Shown here in pieces: positions 41,932 to 49,768 of a stretch of DNA of 57,591 nt. Source of the DNA: an uncultured Bacteroidia bacterium (GTDB taxonomy: Bacteria; Bacteroidota; Bacteroidia; Bacteroidales; F082); NCBI GenBank assembly GCA_902770835.1, contig CACXUM010000012.1:1-57591 (forward strand), read 5' to 3'. The notes under the pieces are model-generated. The model was not told the origin of the DNA, did not search any database, and saw only the letters and a program-made list of their open reading frames with translations. The position numbers and the translations under genes were made by a program. Numbering within the stretch: the stretch's first letter is position 1; each line of letters opens with the position of its first letter.

Positions 41932-41982
41932 AAGCCTGTGCTTCAATTCGGCACAGGCTTTTGTTTTCTTTGCGGCGTGAAA
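41932..41982. repeat. Cassette-boundary repeat R2
   Basis: Contains the perfect hairpin AAGCCTGTGC/GCACAGGCTT with a 9-base loop, then TTTGTTTTC and TTTGCGGCGTGAAAG. It can act as a terminator for the gene ending at 41906. It differs from R1 and R3 at only a few positions. Confidence 0.88.
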
Positions 41983-41998
41983 GCAAAAAGGCATTCCC

Positions 41999-42152
41999 AT
42001 GAAATACAGACACAAAATGAAGCAGCAAGAGGCAGCCAAGGTAGAAGGGCAAAAACACCGCGTGGACCACACCGTACGTCAACACGAAGAACTTCAAACG
42101 CTATGAAAAGCGGTTTTATTCCTGCTATTCGCTGCGCAAAGAAAAAGCCTGA
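41999..42152 (+). other. Decayed coding fragment after R2
   Basis: An ATG at 41999 opens a 35-codon frame (KYRHKMKQQEAAKVEGQKHR...). A second frame inside it reads KNTAWTTPYVNTKNFKRYEK and ends RKEKA at 42152, which looks like a frameshifted gene end. I cannot name a family. The remainder of the 352-base gap 41907-42258 contains R2 and the promoter for the next gene. Confidence 0.3.
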
Positions 42153-42229
42153 CATGTGCTGTTTCTGTATTTGGAACGCCGGATGCGGGGATGGTGGGAT
42201 TGATTTTTTGGAGATTGTAGGAAATAATG

Positions 42230-42237
42230 TATTTTTG
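42230..42237 (+). promoter_or_regulatory. -7 box for PD-(D/E)XK gene
   Basis: TATTTTTG matches TAnnTTTG and lies 21 bases before the ATG at 42259. Confidence 0.6.
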
Positions 42238-42258
42238 CAAATGAAATACTAATCAAAA

Positions 42259-43446
42259 ATGGAACAAGAAACAGAGCTATTAAAAGACTGGTGCCAAAAG
42301 ATTAATGAGCACATTGAAACGGTGTCTAATTATATGACAAAATGCAGCCCGATTAGTAATGAGTACTGCAAATCAAAAGAAGACATCGAAAATGATGTGT
42401 TTAATGTTTTTTATCTAGTGTCAGACTTGTATTATCGTGAAAACTTCCATTCCGACATAATCAGTTTCTTTTTGGATACTCAAGAAAAGCATGGCGCTGG
42501 AAGTGCTTTTCTTGATGTTTTCATTCAGATGCTAAATAAAAAGGGAATGAGTATTAATTCCAATTATTATAGAAACGCTATTGCAATTCGCGAAAAAGAA
42601 GATAGAATTGATATTTTAATCAAATCGGAATCAGCAAAAAGAGCCATTATCATTGAGAATAAGATTAATAACGCAGGTGATATGTGGAGGCAAATACCTC
42701 GTTATTATGATTGTGTGGCTCCAAATTATACCGTTGATGCAATAGTATATCTTCCACTTGATATTAGAAAGGAGCCCAACAAGGGGGATTGGTCAAATGA
42801 GGATAAGGAAAGGGTTAACCCTTTATTAGTTGTGATACCTGCTTATGATAAGTCTGGAAAGATTAATTTGGTGAACGATTGGCTTCACCCGTCAATTCTA
42901 TTATCGGACAATTTGGATGTGGTTTCAACATTACGCCAATACTCGAATTTAATAACAAAACTAAATCATAACATTATGGATACAATTGTTTTAGAAAAAT
43001 TCTACAATGAATTATTACAGGCGGACAATCTGAAAACCGCTCAATCGATTCGGAATATGTTGAATGAATTGCCTGGATATCTGGCTGCTCGAATACAAAT
43101 GAAGTTTTCAGGAAATTGTTTTCCTTTTTCAAAAATTTGGATTTATAAATCTCAAGATGCTGTTTTTGAAGGAGCCATTCTTCATAATGTGTATTATAAA
43201 ATGGATATTTGGTGCTACGAACATGGTTATGATGTTCTGTTTTGGTGGAATCCAGACAATCAGGCGTATAATAGAATTACTGAAGAAGAGTTTTTACAAT
43301 TCGTAAATAGCATCAATTCTTTATCTACTTTTGAAATAAATCCACAAAGCAAGCACCAATGCGTCAAGCACTTTGACTTTTCAGATGAGGTTGGATTATA
43401 TAGTTTTATTTCAGAATTATTGGGAGAATTAAGATCCCTCGTATAA
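42259..43446 (+). CDS. PD-(D/E)XK nuclease superfamily protein (PDDEXK_4-like)
   Basis: A 395-residue AT-rich gene. NFHSDIISFFLDTQEKHG near residue 63 and REKEDRIDILI then AIIIENKINNAGDMWRQIPRYYD form the nuclease core (D-x-I in RIDI, E-x-K in IENKI) with the following Q-x3-Y helix, as in the PDDEXK_4 group often annotated in defence islands. No helicase or methyltransferase is next to it, so this is not a classical restriction system. It occupies its own R2-R3 cassette and ends 30 bases before R3. Confidence 0.82.
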   Translation: MEQETELLKDWCQKINEHIETVSNYMTKCSPISNEYCKSKEDIENDVFNVFYLVSDLYYRENFHSDIISFFLDTQEKHGAGSAFLDVFIQMLNKKGMSINSNYYRNAIAIREKEDRIDILIKSESAKRAIIIENKINNAGDMWRQIPRYYDCVAPNYTVDAIVYLPLDIRKEPNKGDWSNEDKERVNPLLVVIPAYDKSGKINLVNDWLHPSILLSDNLDVVSTLRQYSNLITKLNHNIMDTIVLEKFYNELLQADNLKTAQSIRNMLNELPGYLAARIQMKFSGNCFPFSKIWIYKSQDAVFEGAILHNVYYKMDIWCYEHGYDVLFWWNPDNQAYNRITEEEFLQFVNSINSLSTFEINPQSKHQCVKHFDFSDEVGLYSFISELLGELRSLV

Positions 43447-43476
43447 TAAAATTCTTTTTGAATTAAAATGCTTTTC

Positions 43477-43526
43477 AAGCCTGTGCTTCAATCCAGCACA
43501 GGCTTTTGTTTTCTTTGCAGCGTGAT
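43477..43526. repeat. Cassette-boundary repeat R3
   Basis: AAGCCTGTGCTTCAATCCAG then CACAGGCTTTTG, TTTTC and TTTGCAGCGTGA. The hairpin AAGCCTGTGC/GCACAGGCTT has one or no mismatch. Its 3' part (TTTCTTTG, close to TAnnTTTG) lies only 24 bases before the ATG at 43542, so the repeat could act both as terminator and as promoter. Confidence 0.88.
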
Positions 43527-43541
43527 TCAAAACAAAACACC

Positions 43542-44207
43542 ATGAACATCAAAGACTTATTACAAGACGATGCCTTAAAGGCACTTGAAGACCAAATCAT
43601 CATGTCGTTTGAAGGGTTTTGGAGCAAAGACCACGACTACACCGATGAGCGTAGTCTTATCGAAGTCAGGAAACACATCATCAACCATCGTGTGCTGCAA
43701 CATCAGGATTTGTTGCTGCCCGACATCATAGCCTTCAACGACGCGATACGCGAAGCCTTGCGCGAAATGTTCGACAAAGCCCACGCCGTGTATGAAGCCA
43801 ACAAAGGCTTTGGTGAAGATGTGGAGGTCGAGGCCTGCTGCTATCTTAGCAATGACTATCCGGCATTGCACCCCGTGCAAGGCGAGGACCGCCAAAATCT
43901 TTGGGATGCTTTGCAGGATTCAGGATGGAACCAGCTGTATGAATACGGTGTGTCCTTTCCTCTCCAATTGAGAGGGAACGACGATCCTGATTCCAACGAC
44001 TTTGACGAATTTATCGGGATGAATTGTCCACCGCCCAACTGGAACGAAGGCCTCGACCAGGAACTGACCAAAGACCTGCACCTGATACAAGCCTTTCACA
44101 ACCTGTTCGACCACACCGATTTTGCCATCACCGACTTTATCTATTGCCGTGAGTTTTACTATGAAATCAAAGTTGAGTTCCGTAATGAAGCACAGCAAAA
44201 CCATTGA
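43542..44207 (+). CDS. Hypothetical acidic protein
   Basis: A 221-residue protein with no signal or membrane segment, rich in Asp and Glu. Segments such as DLLLPDIIAFNDAIREALREMFDKAHAVYEANKG suggest a helical core; DPDSNDFDEFIGMNCPPPNW is a distinctive middle. No family recognised. It begins just after R3 and overlaps the following gene, so they form a two-gene unit. Confidence 0.65.
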   Translation: MNIKDLLQDDALKALEDQIIMSFEGFWSKDHDYTDERSLIEVRKHIINHRVLQHQDLLLPDIIAFNDAIREALREMFDKAHAVYEANKGFGEDVEVEACCYLSNDYPALHPVQGEDRQNLWDALQDSGWNQLYEYGVSFPLQLRGNDDPDSNDFDEFIGMNCPPPNWNEGLDQELTKDLHLIQAFHNLFDHTDFAITDFIYCREFYYEIKVEFRNEAQQNH

Positions 44208-44682
44208 TGCGGCCAACATCGCCCGTCTGCTCAATCACGTTGACGAGCACGGCATGAGTCACGTTTTTATGTATGCTTTCCTCAATGAAGTGATACGGCA
44301 GAAACGACCATTCCCGTTCGATTGTGAATCCGCCCAAGTAAGTTCCGACTTGATGATTGTTGACAACCAAGGAAGAAGCATTGCCGTTGAGCATAAGCGC
44401 AATCGGCTTAGCTTAACCCTCAATGACCAGCGAACTGAAGCACCAGCAAACATTGAATACAAAGGCGAAGCCTATCGCCAAGCGATTCTTGCTTGGCTTA
44501 CAGCCTGCATCCGATATACTTCGTTGCAGCCTGAACTTCGTAAAGAACTGACAGGGTATGCCCAATCCATTCAAAGAAGAATTTGGCTTACAAAAGTTTT
44601 GCCTGTGCGTCAATTCGGCACGATTTTTGTAATGTTTTTTCCATATTTTAAACAACAAATACATCAAAAATCATCATTATGA
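44185..44682 (+). CDS. Hypothetical protein with possible nuclease-like E-x-K core
   Basis: A 165-residue protein if started at the ATG at 44185 (MKHSKTIDAANI); ATG 44161 is an alternative. SSDLMIVDNQGRSIAVEHKRNRL has the D-x-n-E-x-K spacing of PD-(D/E)XK folds, and a helix with YRQAILAWLTACIRYT follows. The last about 30 residues (from KVLPVRQFGT) are encoded by degenerate repeat R4 and the promoter region of the next gene, so the natural C-terminus may have been replaced. It overlaps the preceding gene by 23 bases and the next by 4. Confidence 0.5.
   Translation: MKHSKTIDAANIARLLNHVDEHGMSHVFMYAFLNEVIRQKRPFPFDCESAQVSSDLMIVDNQGRSIAVEHKRNRLSLTLNDQRTEAPANIEYKGEAYRQAILAWLTACIRYTSLQPELRKELTGYAQSIQRRIWLTKVLPVRQFGTIFVMFFPYFKQQIHQKSSL
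44599..44632. repeat. Cassette-boundary repeat R4 (degenerate)
   Basis: TTGCCTGTGCGTCAATTCGG then CACGATTTTTGT retains the left arm and loop of the R repeat, but the right arm is disrupted. It provides a GATTTTTG box that could drive the lipoprotein gene at 44679. It marks the right border of the cassette block. Confidence 0.6.
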
Positions 44683-45674
44683 AGAAAGCATTTTTTAGTT
44701 TGGTGCTTCTCTGCGGCCTCGCACTGATGGGCACCAGTTGCAAAGACAACAACAATGGAAACAACAATGGCAATGGCAATGTCACTCCCGAAGTGCAAAG
44801 CGGTGAGGTGGCCGTCGGCAACAACACGGCTAACATTGTCACAGCCAAGGCCGTCAACTATGGCCAAAAGAATGCCATCGTCCTCGCATCCAAGGAGATG
44901 ACCGCAGCCGAAAACGAAGGCATCGCCATCGTCTTCAACGGCAACATCGTCCCCGGCACTTACAGAATGGGCAGCAACACGAAAGATCCCGTGCCCACCG
45001 TGGTCGGCTTCCACGAATTCAACCTCGGCGAACTGCCTTTCATTATGGGCGCCGACACCTTGTGCTATGGCGACACCTATTTTTGGATGAACGGCGAACT
45101 TTCCGTCACCGAAAACAATGGCACCTACACCGTCATTTTGTCACAATGTATGGGCACCAACGCCAACGGCTCCAATGTCCATCTGGCCTTGAACTTCAAC
45201 GGCACACTGCCCACCTACACCTTCGACACGGAAAACAAGTTCAAAATCGGCAACACCGAAAGTCCTGTCGGATTGGCGGGCATCACTGCGCTTAACGGTC
45301 TGAGCGCGCTTGGCCTCGATGTGAAGTCGATGCTCTTTATGTCGGCTGACCGCAAACGTTTCTTCATCGTCAGTTACTTGGGTGGTCAGGTCGTCGATGG
45401 TGAGTACAGCCTCGGCTATATCGGCACACCTTATCTGCCCAAATTCCCTTGTGTACACGTTGCCCTTGACGGCGATTTCTGGACCTTCCAACCCCAAACG
45501 GGTTACATTGCAAAGGATGGCACATTGAAGGTCGTCACCAACGAAGATGGCACCAAGACCGTCACGATGGAGAACCTCAAACTCAAGAATGTGGAACACG
45601 ACAGCGAGTTCTTCTTCCCCATCCTCGATGGCGAGTTGCAATACCACGGCTATATGTATGAACTGAGTTTGTAA
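44679..45674 (+). CDS. Lipoprotein of unknown function
   Basis: A 331-residue exported lipoprotein with lipobox LALMGTSC near residue 21, then an Asn/Gly-rich linker (NNNGNNNGNGN). The rest is beta-rich with aromatic and Gly turns (GTYRMGSNTKD, DGEYSLGYIGTPY). No catalytic motif or named family is recognised. GC content returns to that of the chromosome core, which contrasts with the AT-rich cassettes before it. It is followed by a very strong terminator. Confidence 0.75.
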   Translation: MKKAFFSLVLLCGLALMGTSCKDNNNGNNNGNGNVTPEVQSGEVAVGNNTANIVTAKAVNYGQKNAIVLASKEMTAAENEGIAIVFNGNIVPGTYRMGSNTKDPVPTVVGFHEFNLGELPFIMGADTLCYGDTYFWMNGELSVTENNGTYTVILSQCMGTNANGSNVHLALNFNGTLPTYTFDTENKFKIGNTESPVGLAGITALNGLSALGLDVKSMLFMSADRKRFFIVSYLGGQVVDGEYSLGYIGTPYLPKFPCVHVALDGDFWTFQPQTGYIAKDGTLKVVTNEDGTKTVTMENLKLKNVEHDSEFFFPILDGELQYHGYMYELSL

Positions 45675-45693
45675 GACTTTAGGAAGCCAAATT

Positions 45694-45742
45694 ATGCGCC
45701 CATTTTCCCGCGAGATTCAGGGGAAAATGGGCGCATTTTTTC
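45694..45742. terminator. Strong rho-independent terminator
   Basis: A perfect 16-bp stem, ATGCGCCCATTTTCCC and its complement, with an 11-base loop, followed by T6. It separates the convergent lipoprotein and DUF4143 ATPase genes. Confidence 0.95.
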
Positions 45743-45748
45743 AAACGC

Positions 45749-47104
45749 CTACAGGCAGAAAGTCATATAAGGCGGAAGGCAAACAATGTCGTCCTTCATA
45801 GAAAGGTTCTTCGGATGAATGACATAGCAGCCCCCAACGCGCTCGTGGAATTTTTCCTTGAACCGCTCAAGCGAAGTGGTCGAATAGTTTTCCGTCGACT
45901 TCACCTCGACAGGGAAAACCTTGTATTTCAGCCTACTATTGTTCGACAGAAGGAAATCAATTTCAATGTCGTTGCGATGTTTTGTCTCGTTGTAATGGGT
46001 GTAAAAGTACAACTTATGCCCTGCCACCATCAGCATCTGCGCAATCGCGTTTTCGTACAACATCCCCTCGTTGAGCGATAGTTTCCCGTGCAGGATTTCA
46101 CGATACAATTCGCCATCGGAAACATCATTTTCGCTGAAGGCGTGACTGACCAACAGCCCTGTGTCGCCCATATAGCACTTCACGTATGTGCGGTCTTCGT
46201 TGATGGAAAGCCCAATGTTGGGGTCGGAGCAATTGAAGCACTCGTTGGCAATCATCGAATCGGCGAGCCAAAAGAAAGTGTCTTCATATTGCACAAAATC
46301 AGATCCTGACACTATCTTGCTGAGAACCACGCGCTTTTCGTGCTTGGAAAGCAGCCCTGGAATCTGGTCGTAGATGGCCAACACCTTCGAGCGATATTGG
46401 TTCCCTATCTTCATAATGTCCTCTCGATATAGCCGCAAAACATCACGCTTTTCCTCATCACACAAGGCGAAATCCCGCGCATTTTCAAGGAACACCGCCA
46501 AAGGCTTCGGCATCCCACCGACAAGCAAATACTGCCTGAACAGCATCATCGCCTTTCGGTGCAAATCATTAGTGAGTGGTCGCTTCTTTTCAAAACACAA
46601 CTTGATATAATCGACAAGTTGTTCCTCGCCAAAAGCCCAGCAAAATTCCTCGAAATCAAGCGGATACATCCTTATGCAACGCTCCTCTGAAGGAATCACG
46701 ATGTCCGCCACATTCTCGTGAATCGAAATGAGCGACCCCGTCTCGATATAATCATAACGGCCATCTTGCACCAAATACTTCACGGCCTCACGCGCCCGTG
46801 GAAATTTCTGGACTTCGTCGAAGATAACCAACGACTCCCTTTCATACAACTTCACCTTGAACTCGCTGGAAATGAGCATAAAAAAAGTGTCGAGGTCGTT
46901 GAGGTTGCTCACAAAGGCCTCTTTCACCACATCCCGCGCTTTGGCAAAATCGATAAGAATGTAACTCTTATATTCGTTTCGGGCAAACTCCTCAACGATG
47001 GTCGACTTGCCAATTCGCCTCGCGCCTTCGATGAGTAAAGCCTTTTGCCCGCCCATCCTTTTCCATTCGAGGAATCTTTTGTATATCTTTCTTTTGAAAA
47101 TCAT
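45749..47104 (-). CDS. AAA_14 ATPase with DUF4143 domain
   Basis: A 451-residue protein. P-loop IEGARRIGKST near residue 25, Walker B SLVIFDEVQKF, sensor-like TGSLISI, and a C-terminal DUF4143 region with nuclease-like core NDIEIDFLLSNNSRL...VFPVEVKSTENYS. These genes are common in Bacteroidales, often multi-copy, with unproven roles. This copy looks intact, unlike the remnant at 33155. Its promoter lies inside an array of four phased repeats shared with the mutS2 promoter region. Confidence 0.87.
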   Translation of the reverse strand: MIFKRKIYKRFLEWKRMGGQKALLIEGARRIGKSTIVEEFARNEYKSYILIDFAKARDVVKEAFVSNLNDLDTFFMLISSEFKVKLYERESLVIFDEVQKFPRAREAVKYLVQDGRYDYIETGSLISIHENVADIVIPSEERCIRMYPLDFEEFCWAFGEEQLVDYIKLCFEKKRPLTNDLHRKAMMLFRQYLLVGGMPKPLAVFLENARDFALCDEEKRDVLRLYREDIMKIGNQYRSKVLAIYDQIPGLLSKHEKRVVLSKIVSGSDFVQYEDTFFWLADSMIANECFNCSDPNIGLSINEDRTYVKCYMGDTGLLVSHAFSENDVSDGELYREILHGKLSLNEGMLYENAIAQMLMVAGHKLYFYTHYNETKHRNDIEIDFLLSNNSRLKYKVFPVEVKSTENYSTTSLERFKEKFHERVGGCYVIHPKNLSMKDDIVCLPPYMTFCL

Positions 47105-47122
47105 ATAGTTAGTATTTAATTA

Positions 47123-47240
47123 CCGAGAGTGCGCAGGTGGAAATATGCTGCAATTTCCGATAGTACGCAGGTGCAAAGGTACATAAAATTCAGAGAGTGC
47201 GCACCTATGGAGAAATATTTTTTTCCGAGAGTGCGCAGGT
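47123..47240. repeat. Four 16-bp repeats at an exact 34-bp period
   Basis: Copies of CCGAGAGTGCGCAGGT start at 47123, 47157, 47191 and 47225 (the second has ATAGTAC, the third CAGAGAG and CACCT). The three spacers are all 18 bases and differ in sequence. Copies 2 and 3 bracket the reverse promoter for the DUF4143 gene and copy 4 precedes the mutS2 promoter, so an operator array is the likely reading. Confidence 0.85.
47174..47181 (-). promoter_or_regulatory. -7 box for DUF4143 ATPase gene
   Basis: The minus strand reads TACCTTTG, a TAnnTTTG match placed in the spacer between phased repeats 2 and 3. Confidence 0.6.
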
Positions 47241-47253
47241 AAACCGAAATGTG

Positions 47254-47261
47254 TACCTTTG
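47254..47261 (+). promoter_or_regulatory. -7 box for mutS2
   Basis: TACCTTTG matches TAnnTTTG, 14 bases after repeat 4 and 20 bases before the GTG start of mutS2. Confidence 0.65.
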
Positions 47262-47280
47262 CGACCTAAAAAAACGACCA

Positions 47281-49671
47281 GTGATTTACCCGACCAATTT
47301 TGAACAGAAAATCGGCTTCGTCAGCATCCGACAAATGGTTTCCGGCCACTGCATCAGTCAGATGGGCTTGGAGAAAGTGGACGAAATGGCATTTTCGACC
47401 GACAAAGCCCTTATCCTCAAGAGTTTGGAGCAAACTGACGAGTTCATCCACCTGCTGCAAACGGGCGTGCCTTTCCCCGTGCGCGATTTCCACGACTTGC
47501 GCGAGGCTTTCCATCAAATCCAAATCGAGGGAACCTGCCTCAGCGTGGAGGATTTGTTCGCTTTGAAACCTTCGCTGAATGTTTTGGAAGCCATTTTGCG
47601 TTTCGGCCATTCGGAAGGCGCGGTCAATTTCCCTCAACTCAAATCGCTGATTGAGAACATTTTCATTGAACGCAGTATCTTTACCGAGGTCAATCGCCTC
47701 GTTGATGATAAGGGCGAAATCCCCGACAACGCTTCCACCGAATTGCTGGAAATTCGCCAAAGCATTCGCCGCAAGCAAGGCGGCATTGAGAAGCGAATCC
47801 GCCAAATTATGGGCGACGCCAAGACTGCGGGCTGGGTCGACCAGAAATCGGAAATCACCATCCGCGACGGTCGTTTGGTCATCCCCGTGAAGGCGAGCGA
47901 CAAACGCGCCATCCGAGGTTTCATCCACGACGAGTCGGCGACAGGGCAAACCGTTTACATCGAACCTGCCGAAATTTTTGACACTTCCAACGAAATCAAG
48001 GAGTTGGAATATGCCGAAAGGCGAGAAATCCACCGCATATTGATGGCTTTCACACGCTTGCTGCGGCCTTACCTCTCCGAATTGCGCAAGGCTTGGAATA
48101 TGCTCGGCGAACTTGATTTCATTCGCTCCAAGGCATTGTTGGCCAATGAAATCGGGGGCATCAAGCCCGAAATCAAAGACACACCTTATATTAATTGGAT
48201 TCAGGCGCGGCACCCGCTTTTGGAGCAAAAACTGAAAAAGCAAGGCAAACAAGTTGTTCCGTTGGATTTGAAGTTGGACGAAACCGACCGCATTTTGGTC
48301 ATCAGCGGACCCAACGCTGGCGGCAAGTCCGTGTGCCTGAAAACCACTGGCCTGCTGCAATATATGCTGCAATGCGGCCTTATGCCACCAATGCGCATCG
48401 ACTCTCAGTGCGGCCTTTTCGACAGCCTCTTCATCGACATCGGCGACGAGCAGTCCATTTTGGACGACCTTTCCACCTACAGTTCACACCTTATTAATAT
48501 GAAGGCCCTGTTGGAAAACGCCGACGGAAAAACGCTGTTCCTCATTGATGAGTTTGGCACGGGCACCGAGCCGCAATTGGGCGGAGCCATCGCCGAGGCC
48601 ATTTTGTTGGAACTCAACAAGAAACAGGCTTTCGGTATGGTCACGACACACTATGCCAACCTGAAACTTTTGGCCGACAACCACGAGGGCATCATCAATG
48701 GGGCAATGCTGTTCGACACGCGCTTTATGCAGCCGATGTACATTATGCTCACAGGCAAGCCCGGTTCCTCTTTCGCCTTTGAAATCGCCAAGAAAATCGG
48801 CTTCCCGAAACAAATCCTCGACGACGCAGCCAACATCACCGGCGACCAACACCTGAAATTCGAGAAGCAACTGCAACAGTTGGAAGTCGACAAAAAGGCC
48901 ATTCGCAAGAAGGAACAAGACCTGCGCATCGCCGACCAACTTCTGACCGAAGTGGTGGAGAAATACAAAAAACTTTTGGCCGAACTTGAAGGCAAGAAGA
49001 AACAATATCTCCGCGACGCAGCGGCTGAAGCTCAAGAACTTATAGCGAAAGCCAACAGCCAAATCGAGCGCACCATCAAGGAAATCAAGGAGGCTCAGGC
49101 GGAAAAAACCAAAACCAAGGAAATCCGCCAAAACCTTGAAAAGACCAAGGAAGAAATCGCGCAAAAAGCCAAGGAAGTGGCCGAAGCCAAGAAAAAAGAA
49201 GAAACAGAAGTGGTGCTGAAAGTGGGCGACACAGTTTGCATAGAGGAAATGCAAGTGGTGGGCGAAATCCTCGCCATCAGCGACACCGACGCCACCATCT
49301 TGTTCGACAGCATCCGCCTGCGCACCTCGCCCGACAAACTCCGCAAGGTGAGTCGCGCCGAAGCCCGCAAAACCCAACGCCGCTGGCAGTCGGGCATCGC
49401 CGAAGACCTCAGCGAAAAGGCCGAGCATTTCGACCTCACATTAGACGTGCGCGGCAAACGCGCCGAGGAAGCCTTGGACATCGTCGACAAATATTTGGAC
49501 GAAGCCAAACTCCTCAGCATCAAGGAAGTGAGCATCCTACATGGCAAGGGCAACGGCATCCTCCGCAAGCTCATCCGCGAAAAACTCAGCCACATCCACG
49601 AGGTGGAACGTTTCTGCGACGCATCGTTGGAAACCGGCGGAACGGGGATTACGCGAGTGTATTTCAGGTGA
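47281..49671 (+). CDS. mutS2: MutS2 endonuclease
   Basis: A 796-residue protein with a GTG start (VIYPTNFEQKIGF), chosen from the promoter position and the conserved N-terminus. MutS core with Walker A GPNAGGKSV near 343-351, Walker B LFLIDEFGTGTEP near 419, a long charged coiled-coil (about 540-640), and a C-terminal Smr nuclease domain with LDVRGKRAEEAL and HGKGNGILRKLIRE. MutS2 suppresses recombination and, in some bacteria, splits collided ribosomes. Length and all domains fit the family. Confidence 0.95.
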   Translation: MIYPTNFEQKIGFVSIRQMVSGHCISQMGLEKVDEMAFSTDKALILKSLEQTDEFIHLLQTGVPFPVRDFHDLREAFHQIQIEGTCLSVEDLFALKPSLNVLEAILRFGHSEGAVNFPQLKSLIENIFIERSIFTEVNRLVDDKGEIPDNASTELLEIRQSIRRKQGGIEKRIRQIMGDAKTAGWVDQKSEITIRDGRLVIPVKASDKRAIRGFIHDESATGQTVYIEPAEIFDTSNEIKELEYAERREIHRILMAFTRLLRPYLSELRKAWNMLGELDFIRSKALLANEIGGIKPEIKDTPYINWIQARHPLLEQKLKKQGKQVVPLDLKLDETDRILVISGPNAGGKSVCLKTTGLLQYMLQCGLMPPMRIDSQCGLFDSLFIDIGDEQSILDDLSTYSSHLINMKALLENADGKTLFLIDEFGTGTEPQLGGAIAEAILLELNKKQAFGMVTTHYANLKLLADNHEGIINGAMLFDTRFMQPMYIMLTGKPGSSFAFEIAKKIGFPKQILDDAANITGDQHLKFEKQLQQLEVDKKAIRKKEQDLRIADQLLTEVVEKYKKLLAELEGKKKQYLRDAAAEAQELIAKANSQIERTIKEIKEAQAEKTKTKEIRQNLEKTKEEIAQKAKEVAEAKKKEETEVVLKVGDTVCIEEMQVVGEILAISDTDATILFDSIRLRTSPDKLRKVSRAEARKTQRRWQSGIAEDLSEKAEHFDLTLDVRGKRAEEALDIVDKYLDEAKLLSIKEVSILHGKGNGILRKLIREKLSHIHEVERFCDASLETGGTGITRVYFR

Positions 49672-49685
49672 ACCAACATTTTTCT

Positions 49686-49693
49686 TACCTTTG
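49686..49693 (+). promoter_or_regulatory. -7 box for miaB
   Basis: TACCTTTG matches TAnnTTTG, 75 bases before the miaB ATG; the leader contains two copies of TATCAACTGA. Confidence 0.6.
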
Positions 49694-49768
49694 CAGGCCG
49701 ATTGTACAACCAGTTCGGCTGCCACGATGTGACAGCCCTACAACTATCAACTGATAACTATCAACTGA

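Noticed and set aside
47123-47240. Short CRISPR array
   Set aside because: Units are only 16 bp and imperfect, spacers are 18 bp, there are no cas genes, and promoters lie inside the array. Operator repeats explain it better.
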